A stretch of 64,000 nt of DNA from Gnetum montanum. Lineage: Eukaryota > Streptophyta > Gnetopsida > Gnetales > Gnetaceae. Each line of letters begins with the position of its first letter. Position 1 is the stretch's first letter. A model generated the notes under the pieces. It did no database searches, was not told the origin of the DNA, and saw only the letters and a program-made list of their open reading frames with translations. Both the position numbers and the translations under genes were made by a program. The stretch covers positions 505,976-569,975 of the forward strand of contig MNCI01004881.1 in NCBI GenBank assembly GCA_015680685.1, read 5' to 3'. Shown here piece after piece: positions 43,753-53,598 of the stretch.

Positions 43753-46218
43753 ATATCTCTCTCACATGGAAGTGACAATGCATGGTATAGCAAACACATT
43801 CATTGGAGAAATATTGCAATATACGATGAAGAAGATTGGAGTGATCAACCTAATGTAGGGATTTCTTATGATTATGAACACCCTGACGACACTCAAAGAC
43901 TACATTCACCTAAGGAAGAAAACCTTAGAGGAGATGATGTAGGTCCTAGACTAGGGGAGGCCTCAAGGCCTAAGACCTTCTCGAGACCCAAAAATAATAA
44001 ATCATGGGACCCTAAGGAACACTATAGAATCCATGGCAATTCTCCCAGTTTCTCCTCTTCCTCTTTCCCTTCAATGTCTAGTTCTAACAAGGATGAACGT
44101 AGGTGTAGAGATAGAGCTCCACTAAAGGGTTAAACTAAAACCTGGAATTGAACCCATGGGAAAAGTCAAAGAAGTCACCATGAACATAGAAATTTCCCTC
44201 ACAATTTGTTTGATGACAATGAACCCCTATTGGCCACTAAGAGACTAATGCATATCATAGAGGTCATTAAGATATCTTGCAGGCATCACAAAAAGAGTCA
44301 ACTACTTAAGCTTGACATGCATAATATTTTGAAATTTGCAGGAGGCTATGATTCAGATCCACAACAACATTTACAAGCCTTCCATGATGTCTGTGCTCAC
44401 TACAACATTGAAAGTGGATGGTAAAAGCTTAAGATCTTTCCTAGGACACTAATTGATAGAGTCGAAGTGTGGTATCGATCGTTGAGACCAAACTCAATTC
44501 GACAATGGTCTACAATGTTAGAACTTTTCAACAAGGAATACCAAACCTATAAAAGAGTGTCCAATCTAAGGAGACAAATCTAAGAGTGGAAACAAGAACA
44601 ACATGAACCCTTGGATATGACCTTAGATAGATATTATGGCTTACTAAATTAATGCCCAGGCCATGTTTTCTCCAAGGAAGAGCAACTTTACCACATCATA
44701 GATGGACTTCATAATGAAACAAGGGTGACCCTTGGGATGTATGCCCTAGGGAAATTATATGAGCTTCAAGCCCATCAAATCAAAGAGATAATAGAGCATG
44801 TGGCAAAAGAAGAAGGAGAGATGTACAAGTGGAAGAATGTTAAGAAATCTCAATGGCACCCAACTCTTCAGTCGAAGGAGGTCTAAATTTATGGTAAGGA
44901 GAATGAAACTACTCTTGATAAGGTGATTTTGCAACAAACTTTGTCGATAGAGGAGTCTATTGATGATCTAGAAGCAAAATTCAATAGGATGTCTAAATGG
45001 ATAAATGAAAATGTCATAAATCTTATTGAGACGGTCACAGAGAAGGTCATGCAAAACATGCTAGGCGATCACAATACACAGAGGACACAGAACCAAGAAA
45101 TAGTTAGGAACACTTTTTAGTAGATGAGAAGAGTGGCTGATGAAAGTGAGGCTAAAGACTCCACCATAGATGAAGATGATGGATGTGACCTATGCATATA
45201 TGACCATCCAAAGGGCAAATGCCCTGTATTGTTGCATCTACAAGAGTATTGGGCAAGTGCCTTAAATCCAAAGTTTGTGCAAAAGTACATGCTCGGGAGA
45301 CTTCCTTTCCCACAAGGTAATTTTAGACAGTTCCACAATCGATCATACCATCCTAGCAGGACTTATTACTAGCCTCAACATCCTCAACCACAATGGTAAC
45401 ATTCACAGTCATGGGGGAGGCCACTACCAAATTAGCCATACCTGCTAAAAACTCATGAACATTATGTTCAACATCCTGTTTCTCCAACCAGTTTAGTGTC
45501 CTCCACTTCAAATCGCCACTACCACTCTCCCAAGTATCATCAATACATGACATTCCTTGAAGCATCATCACTGCATGCTTCGTACCATCCATTTTACCCT
45601 TGATATTCTCATAATCTACCTCCTTATATGCCATTGCGAGTAATTCAGGAAGGTCTAGCCCCATAATATCAACCAATGAGTGCCACTTGTGCTGCAAATG
45701 TGCAAAGACACGCTACCATTAGTGGATCCCAATCGCAATTCCAGAGAAATCCCTTCTAGAGAAAAGGCCATAAGTCGAGAAAAACCACGCATGGACCCAC
45801 CACATCATCTGAGCTAGCACAAGACCAAATTGACACATCACCTTCCCTATCTCAACCAACATCCTTCGACCATACATAAGGGCCACCATTTGTTCATACT
45901 CCAATCCCACATCCAACCAATGAATATACGAACATTGGAAGACACATGAATCCATGTATAACATCTCATGCTCAAGGGTGTAATTGTGGGCCAATCATCC
46001 ATAATGTTCACACACCTCATATCTTGAGCCATCATACATATAATAATCATGTGTGTGACCAACACATTTTCTACCTAGCCACCACACTGTCAATAGGCAC
46101 CCAATGGTTGGGGTATGAAGGATCCCCAACGTTTCATACATGCATGGATCCTATTCATCCACTTATTAATCCTAGCCATGACCAAATGTTTAGTCATGGG
46201 GGCTACCGCCCATTCTAA
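43753..46218 (+). pseudogene. gag: gag of element D, fused to the pol tail
   Basis: The start is ATA (43753) where H has ATG. N-terminal text matches H (ASRPKTFSRPK; SMSSSNKDERRCRDRAPLKG). Capsid core 44206-44750: GGYDSDPQQHLQAFHDVCAH, FPRTLIDRVEVWYRSL, LFNKEYQTYKRVSNLRRQI, EWKQEQHEPLDMTLDRYYGL. Zinc-knuckle-like CDLCIYDHPKGKC near 45187, followed by HLQEYWASALNPKFVQKYML. The tail ends MFSHGGYRPF with TAA at 46216-46218; SHGG is the end of pol in A and I, so gag and the pol end were joined when pol was lost. Stops occur at about 44131, 44422, 44581 and 45118. Confidence 0.82.
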
Positions 46219-48205
46219 TCTTCAGGGTTTTTAAGTGCTTTTTATCCTTTTGTTTATAATTTTTTTATCATTTTCCTATTTTTCTACTTTTTCTAGTTGT
46301 TGTTTTAATTTTCCTTGTATGTAATCTCTCTATTGATCATGTTGCCCATTGAGGTGAGGTTTTTCTCTATGTTGTCAAGTCATAAGAAACTAATTATTCA
46401 GACATTGAGACCATGACATCCATTCACCCATTCCATTAATAAGAGGTTCTTGTTCTAGTCATAATGGTAATATTTTTCATCATCTAACCTAATAATAAAT
46501 CTATAATCATTTTGTTTGGATGAAGAGTGTAGAACTAAGATGGAATGTAAAGGGTGTGACATCAAGGGGATTTGTTGATTCTCTTTGGCTACTTCAGGAT
46601 GTTCTATGATGTTGATGAGGTTGTAACCATATCCTTGTAGATCTAACGAAAAATGGGAGTAAGAGCAACTTTAAATGATAGTGAATACACTTCTATGGAT
46701 CCCATTGGAAAGACATGTACCCATGCCTAAAGTATGGTGACTTCTCAAAACCATAAAAAAAAACAACAATAATTGTGCCATAATAACACTTCTCCCTTGG
46801 AAAAAATGCCAAGTGATGTTACTCCTTGCAACTTTGATAGTCTTATAGTTGTTTGTTGATGGGATGAAATAATGTAGTGTCACTGACAAGTGGGTTGGAC
46901 TTGGTTTGAATCTTGGAAAGAAGGACACATGGTTATTTAACCATTAATAGGACAAAAATTTTCATTATGACCATGGTACGACACCTCATGTCCCGATTTT
47001 TGTGATCCCTTCTTCTGTCCATCTTGTCTTGTTGTTCGAATGTTCATAACTTGTGGTTTTGTGTAACATGGAGTAATTATCTTAATTTGGTGTTTTTAAC
47101 ATGTGTGTGTTTTGTTTCATAGGTATGAGTTGCATTCAACCCCTCTAGTGCCTATGGACATTATAGGTGTGGTTACATAAGGGCATCATAGGCTAGAGCT
47201 TGCTTTGGGGAGGACTCACTTGTGTAACTTTTGTGACTTGTACTTCTTTACTGTGCACACATAATTTTTCACCTTTCAAAACTTGAAACTTATTTCATCC
47301 TATTGTTTCCCTTATCAAAAATTAATCTATCCCACAATTATGCTTTCAATGCCCTTTTACTTGCTCATTTTCATACTTTCCACGTTGACAATTTCACCTT
47401 AATCCTACATATGGTGCCTCAAATTCATTTTCACTTACCTAGCATGATAAACTTAACTTTAAACCTTCTAGTTACTTCTAGTGCTTCAGTTTTCATGTTA
47501 TTTGGCCTTATAAAAATCAAAATTTTTGGACCTTGATGTCATGTCCTTGACGTTAGGTCCAACCCGACGTCACGTATGCAACATTGTGTCCTTGATGTTG
47601 GGTTTGCAAAAAGTATATATAGTTGACCCTTGCAGAACATGAACTTTATTTCTCTCATTTGCTACTAGGGGAGTTGTTGAAATTTTTTCTCATGACTTAG
47701 AGCTCTGCACCTCCATCTTTGACTCACGATATCTAGGTCTTTAATGCTTTGATTTCTGTGCAATTTGAATCTATGAACCTGGAGTGTTCAACTTAGTCAT
47801 GGGGGGGGGGGGGGGNNNNNNNNNGTGTGGTGGGGGTTTGCTTGCATGCAAACTTTGAACTGATTTGCTAAAATTTACTATTGCCTAGAAGGTATCATAA
47901 GGGAAAGGATGTTAAAAAACCCTACGAATTATAATGCAAAATCACTAACGATAATGCCAGACATCCAATTTTTATAACCCACAAGCCCATAACCATTATT
48001 TTAAGCCACAAGTAATGAAGAAAGAACTAGTTGCAATGGATTGTAGAAGAGATAGACACTTTTTGGGGGATTTTTCTTGAAAATTTTCCTAACCTTACAA
48101 TCATATGCATTATGAGCTCAATGAATTGAGGTTATGAGTAAGGTATAAATTAATTAATGATAATAAACATAACCTTAGTAACATATGGTTTTTGCTTAAT
48201 TATAG
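46219..48205 (+). other. Spacer of element D between gag and ORF X, with assembly gap
   Basis: T-rich tract after gag (46240-46320); shared blocks GTGACATCAAGGGGATTTG (46556) and ACGAAAAATGGGAGTAAGAG; hairpin 47172-47228; polypurine-like CTTAGTCAT followed by 15 G (47801-47815) and 9 N (47816-47824); then AT-rich DNA up to the acceptor TTAATTATAG before ORF X. No gene seen; an open stretch at 47303-47536 is not shared with other copies. Confidence 0.7.
47172..47228 (+). ncRNA. Conserved spacer hairpin, copy in D
   Basis: Arms GTTACATAAG (47172-47181) and CTTGTGTAAC (47219-47228) pair at all ten positions, one as G:T. The loop has CTAGAGCTTGCTTTGGGGAG. Both arms differ from H and F, yet pairing is kept. 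Confidence 0.5.
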
Positions 48206-50934
48206 ATGACCCCAAAAAGAGGTGCTTAGGGTGAACCCTTGTGGAGAGCCACTAAACATCCACATGGTGGCTACGGCCAGCAAGGAGAACATGAGGAACA
48301 TGCTAAACAGGAGGCCCAGTCTTTCAGTATCCATCAAGAGGCCCCTACTAGTAGGCAATTAGCCCAAGGGGAGGTGGAAGAAGTATTGGTTCTTGAATAG
48401 GGTAACGTCTCACATTGTCCCCCTTGACTACCTTGCTACCACTTTGAAGAAATCCACATTGGGTTTGGTCATTATGGAAATGAACTTCAGTTCGTTCATG
48501 GAGTTTACTCCAGAAGTAATGCGGATGCAACTCAAAGCATCCCCATTATGGGCTATCTTGTTCGATAGTGGTGAATGGTACTTGGGTGAAGTCCATCAAT
48601 TTTGGCATAATAAGGATGAAGGTACCACTATTAACATTTACGAGGTGAATGTCTCTTACATATTTAAAGACATAGCTACAACTCTCAACTTGCTAAATGA
48701 AGGGGCCAAGGTTGCTCACTTGTCCACCAAATCTGATCCTGAAACAAAGAAATTATGGCTAAAGTGGACATACGGTAAATAGGACAAGACATACCATGAA
48801 ATGACTTTGGAAGAGAGAACCTATTTTAAGATAGGGATGTACCACCTATTTCCTACCAAAGGGCTCAATTGAATCTTGACTTATGCAGCTAGGAGAAGTG
48901 CCATTATAATGGGAAAATTTATAGTCAACCTTCCCCAATATTACTTCACAGAAATCCAATAGTGGTTTGAAGAAACAAAGTTAGGAAGACCAACACTTTT
49001 GTTTCCTTGTCTGATTAGAAAGTTGTGCAAGTGCACTGGAATCTTGGAATATACCAATGATATCCCTATGAAGGCTCAACATGCCTCCTTCGTAGAACTC
49101 CTAAAAATTGCGACACCAAAAAAAGATCTTGGCAAGGAGCAAGAAACTAAAAAGGAGGCAAAACTAAGAGTAGAAATGCAACAAGAACCTGAACAGTGTC
49201 CACAAGCATAGGTTTTTCCACCACTACCACAAGATTATAGACCATTGATGAGCCACTTGTAGAGAGTTGCTGAAACTATCAGTTGGGGAAGCAGGGTTGA
49301 GGCCAATCTCTTTCGGGTTATAGACGATGCTGTATGACCCACCATATTAGTCGATCCAATAAGGGGTGAGATCTCAATTCAATCTAGAGGAGGGGAATCC
49401 CAATGGTCATGCTAGATCTCTAGAAACATTGCATCCTTTCAAGTCACATTGGAAACTAGAGAAGGTGCCACAGTATTGATGCTACAACACAAAGATGTAG
49501 TGGGTGTAGTAGAGGTGATCATCAATCACATCAAGGAGTCATTCAATGTTCTTGTTGTGCCTTTAATTGATCTAGTAGAAACTAGAGATGCAAAAATGTT
49601 AGCTAGGACCTCAATGACTCCTGCAGTGCATGAGGATGTGATTGATCATTTGCTGCAGATAGGTCAAGCAATGACCACTCTATTTAACATCCCCAATGAT
49701 GTCACTGTAGCTCAATTAGGCCTCATCACTACCAAAGGAAATTTGGTCATGACAGAGTTTAGGGTAGAACATGTAGAAGTTGAAGTACAAAGATTATAAG
49801 AAGAGTTGGCTACCCTACATGCTAAATGATGGGATCCTGCCCTTTTTGTCACACTAGACCAAATAGAGTAGTTCAGGATGGAAGAGCTTGACAAGCTAGT
49901 AAAGGAGAGAGTAGCTGCAGAGTAGGAGAAGGAGACGATGGTTTGGAATGCCTCTATGGTAGATGTGCAATCTCATGCATATAAAAAGGCATTGACTACC
50001 ATCCAAGAAGAAAATAAGCAACTCATAGTAAAGAATGCTTGGTTGACCATTGTAGAAAAAGAAAAGAACATCTTGGAGGAAAGCATTCACTAGTTGCGAG
50101 AACAATTGGTGAGGGTCAACTAGGATATGAGTAGATTGGGCCAGGAGAATAAAAAACCCTCCATGGAAGAGGTACACACTATTTGTCAAAAGTCAGCAAT
50201 CAAGATTAGCGCATGGCAGAATAAGGCCAAAAATCATGAAAAGTTAAAAGAACACTTTTGTGACCAATTTGGCATGCATAAGGAAATTAATGAGAAGGAA
50301 ATCAAGATGGCCAAGGCCCACATTAGCTCTTTGTCATCCTAGAATTCTGAATGGTAGGCCTTCTGGATAGTTATGCCATGGTCCAACAAGTGGAAGTCAA
50401 AAACAAAGACCTACAAATAGAGGATTACATGGCATTGGCTAACCTTAGATATGCCAAACTTGCCATGTTAATAGCAAGTCATCCCCAAAGTGAGATGGAA
50501 AAACAAGTGGTGACCACTATGCATTGTATGAGAAAGAGTTTGCTGATTGAAAAGATGCTTTGCAAAAGTTGTAAGTGGCAAAGTTAGAGTTGGAGGTGGT
50601 CAAAGCTAGTTATGAGGGATAGAAAGATGTAGCCTTGAATTTGGCTCACAGATTGATAAATTATCATAAGATAAAAGATAAAGCTAGGGCTTTTGAGGAA
50701 GAACGATGATAGTTTGCAGCATGGTACGTAAAAGTAAATCAAATGTTTCCATAATTGCCATGTCCTTGGGATGTATTGACACTAGCACACATTGGCACAA
50801 CAACTTGGACAGTGCATGACCCAAGTATAGAGGAAGAAAAGTTGCAGGCTTTGCTCAGTCGATACAAGTTTCAATGGCCTAGTGACAAAGGGAAGCATTT
50901 GATGGAAGAGCTACTGCCTTTGGGCAGTACATGA
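48206..50934 (+). pseudogene. ORF X of element D, full length (about 909 codons)
   Basis: ATG at 48206 lies directly after TTTTTGCTTAATTATAG, a 3' splice-like site. Layout: basic N-terminus (MTPKRGA); residues 60-330 with FWHNKDEGTTINIYEVNVSY, FKDIATTLNLLNEGAKV and FPCLIRKLCKCTGI, similar in pattern to the putative plant transposon protein domain of Athila-type elements (weak call); a Lys/Glu/Gln-rich linker; residues 414-500 with VLMLQHKDVVGVVEVI and HIKESFNVLVVPL; a coiled-coil-like stretch to about 820; and the end block WYVKVNQMFP, LPCPWDVLT, WTVHDPSIEEEKLQALL, with TGA at 50932-50934. Frame changes near 48390 and 50345 and several stops. Function unknown; there is no signal peptide or membrane span, so it does not look like an envelope protein. 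Confidence 0.75.
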
Positions 50935-51119
50935 GATTCCTAGCCTGGTTTTTATTTTTCTTTGTAATAATGTATCGCATTTTTGTACTACACCACTGCA
51001 GCATACGAAGAGTCAGTTATTTTGTCCTTTATTGAGTCAGTCAATAATCCCATACCTATCCAATATTTTGTAAGAACTTGTTTCTCATCTTTGATTAACT
51101 CAAGGATGAGTTTTCATTG

Positions 51120-51132
51120 AGTTGTGAGGGTA
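51120..51132 (+). promoter_or_regulatory. Polypurine tract of element D
   Basis: AGTTGTGAGGGTA before the TGATGAGTTG of the 3' LTR; one G has become A relative to the consensus GTGGGGGTA. Confidence 0.8.
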
Positions 51133-51954
51133 TGATGAGTTGAGATTTGATGGGCCCCGATATCAGATACATGACGTTGAAATCCCGACATCATGTACAT
51201 GACTTCGGGGCTAATAAATGACGTTGGATACTTGACTTAAGACAACATAATTTTAATTTTAATTTTAGTTTTCAGTTTCTTCTCTTTTAAGTCTATTATT
51301 CCCAGTGCATGCCCATAGTGTGATGTTTGTAATTGTATGGCACCTTTGTTTGAGTGTGATGTACTTGGACACATTACATGACTAGCAATAAAGATCAAGA
51401 TTACTCCCATCATTGTAGCATCCACTTAGATTAATATTGTTGCTTTAACTATTTAATGCTTTCCCTAGTTAAACATTTCCATTTATTTTTATTTACTATT
51501 CTTGTTATTAAGAGGAATGCATACGCCTTAATCATGAGCATTTAAGTGTAAATACTTGGCAATCCAGAGGTATATCGCTTGGCACAACCAGTGATGTATA
51601 CTTGGCAACCCAAAAGCAAGCTCATGAAGTCCAAGACATGTATGGTTGGTTAGGAATGGATACCATTGCCCATAGGCTAATTAGATTTTGTTTTTCATTA
51701 TTCATTAGTTTAATTAATTCGTCTCTTTATCATCATCAGGAGTAGCGTAGAAATTAGACCACATCATATGCCTGACTTTGGACTAAACCATATGTGATAA
51801 AGATACCACTAGTCTAAGTGGGAAGACAACGAACTATGATTAGAGCATAACGATCTAGATGCCACAACTAGTTCCATCCACAGAATTCAATTGGATCATG
51901 CGTGAACACTTGTGATTTGTATGGTTGAGCGTAGGGGTACCTTGCTGCTCATCA
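51133..51954 (+). repeat. 3' LTR of element D (TATA box deleted)
   Basis: 822 bp. It follows the 5' copy but drops about 55 bases between GTTGGATACTTGACT and AATTTTAATTTT, which removes the TATA box. AATAAA is kept at 51387-51392. Confidence 0.92.
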
Positions 51955-51959
51955 GTGGG

Positions 51960-52233
51960 AACATATGCTCCGAATTTAGGCTAGTTTAATTAATTAATTA
52001 GCTAATTTAAATATTAAAAATTTATTTATTTAATCATTTAGCAGACATAGAAAATAATAAACATTATAAAAATGAATATCTTACACTTCAATCACCCTTA
52101 ACCATAGCAACAAATTAACACAAGTGTTGATTGTGAAGACAACGAAGACAACGATTAGCAAACCACATCTTTCACCATCTAATGATATTGGCCACTTAGG
52201 TAAATAGAGCCTACAGAATTCTGTTGCTCATTA
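51960..52233 (+). repeat. 3' LTR of element E, right part
   Basis: Starts AACATATGCTCC after GTGGG and ends CTGTTGCTCATTA. About 50 bases near the end (after CTACAGAATTC) are missing relative to the 5' copy. ATTTG follows. Confidence 0.9.
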
Positions 52234-52238
52234 ATTTG

Positions 52239-53063
52239 TAAAAGGTAAATAAATATTAAATTAAGTTAATTGTAATTTTTGAAAATGTTCATTTTATAGA
52301 AAAATAAAATATTCATTTTCTAATCATTATGGTTTTTCTTGAAGATTTTTTGGATATATCATTACATTAATTTGAATTTTCTAATCATTAGTTTTTAATC
52401 CTCTATTTTAAAATCAATTAGAGAGAGGACATCTATCAAAAGTCAAGGGTAATGTGGAAGCCCAAGATAAATGTTACAAAATATTAAAATGAGTAAATCC
52501 TAGCTTGCCTTTCCTTCTCATTATGGGCAAAGCTTAAAAGTGTTGATTATGAAGAAACTCAATATAAAAGAAATCAAAAGAATCACATCAATTTAATAGT
52601 TTACATTACTCAAAACTATATAAAAATACATCCAAATTGTTAAGGCGGTGTTAGATAACATTTCTCATTTCTCCAAATCAAAATGCTTTATTTCCTTTTC
52701 ATTTTTCAAAGAGAAGAAAAAATCCAAATATTTTAAAATTGTAATGAATTAATTTTCCAAATAAATACTTGAAGGTACCGTTATGTCTCGAGAGGAGTCA
52801 AAAAGAATTAAGGACTGGAATTTTAGAAAGTGGCTTAATTGCCGATTTGGTGATATAGGCTTCTTCTTACTATGGCTAGAAGATTGCAATGAATTCAAGA
52901 TTACTAATCTTTTCAAATGGAAAACAAATAAAATTAGATAAAACATAAAAATTTGCAATCTACAGAAAACCAGGTTGCAATGCTCATAAAATAACAACTC
53001 TCTGAAGAAAGGCGAGCCTTTTTGACCTCTGATTACCTACTGTCAACAATAGGATTACCTACT
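52239..53063. other. AT-rich stretch, probably 3' flank of the gene fragment
   Basis: No mobile element or ORF of note. It lies downstream of the last exon of the minus-strand gene fragment, so it may hold its 3' untranslated region. Confidence 0.4.
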
Positions 53064-53598
53064 TTAAAAAGGATTGAACTGAATTTTCTCAAAATTTCTT
53101 TTAAATTCACTTTCAGTTTCATAAGCTAACTGCGTCGGGTTGCTGTATACTCTTGCCCAAACAGTATTAACAAATTCCATCTTGGGGTTCATCAAATACC
53201 TGCGTTTAGAAAACTGTACGTTTAAGCAACAAGGAAAGCTAATATGCAAAATGCTGCAAGCATACAAGAGTGAATTACGCAAAAAGATTGTCGAACAAGC
53301 TATGCCGAGTAGTAAACAGAATTGCCTTGGTCATAAAAGCAGGTATGCAACTAAATTTGAACATTATTGTCTTACATGTTTTGTGATATTTCAATGAGGT
53401 GATCGGACCCCTTTTCATTTACTTGATTGAAGAAGACCCGATATTTTTGTGCTACTTGTCTTACAGCATCCACAACACCAGTAACGCCCCAGTTTTCAAA
53501 AAATTAGGGCCAAAACTTGCACTTTTAACAGGACGGTGAAACTGCCATGGTCACCTTGACGATATACACGTAAATGAGGTGGAGAATCTCTTAGTAAA
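53064..53598 (-). pseudogene. SCO1/HCC-type copper chaperone, last exons (gene fragment or pseudogene)
   Basis: SCO1-family proteins sit in the inner mitochondrial membrane and help copper delivery to cytochrome c oxidase. Minus strand: last exon 53199-53064 (YLMNPKMEFVNTVWARVYSN to a TAA), intron 53375-53200 with GTAAG donor and CGCAG acceptor, and the exon before it ending at 53376 (VRQVAQKYRVFFNQVNEKGS, then DHLIEISQN). Splicing joins AACAT to GTATTTG and gives NMYLMNPKMEFV, a typical SCO/HCC block. Further upstream RDSPPHLRVYRQ (about 53590-53550) looks like the family's RDTP block. Between RDSPP and VRQ the frame is broken by a stop and shift, so it is probably a pseudogene. The Cys-containing copper site exon was not found. 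It may resemble the plant HCC2 type, which is reported to lack that site. Confidence 0.6.

Larger units (their letters stand above)
42753..51954 (+). mobile_element. Element D: pol-less LTR retrotransposon with gag and full-length ORF X
   Basis: 9,202 bp; LTRs 42753-43629 and 51133-51954; primer site; gag 43753-46218; spacer with hairpin and a gap; ORF X 48206-50934; polypurine tract. Perfect target duplication GTGGG (42748-42752, 51955-51959) inside the 3' LTR of E. There is no protease, RT, RNase H or integrase in the 2 kb between gag and ORF X. It is the most complete pol-less member here and is the reference for C, E, F and H. Confidence 0.95.
40072..52233 (+). mobile_element. Element E: short pol-less LTR element, 3' LTR split by D
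   Basis: 5' LTR 40072-40944, a decayed primer site (TAGCACTGTGGTTAGGGA, 40946-40963), an internal region of only about 1.25 kb that consists of the ORF X end, a polypurine tract, and a 3' LTR at 42200-42752 plus 51960-52233. Target duplication ATTTG is perfect (40067-40071, 52234-52238). Without D the element is about 2.95 kb. It has no gag and no pol and could only have moved with proteins from other elements. Confidence 0.93.

Noticed and set aside
48206-50934. ORF X as an envelope-like gene
   Set aside because: Its position fits, but I see no signal peptide or membrane span in D or F, and the long coiled coil and plant-transposon-type N-terminus fit better with another role.
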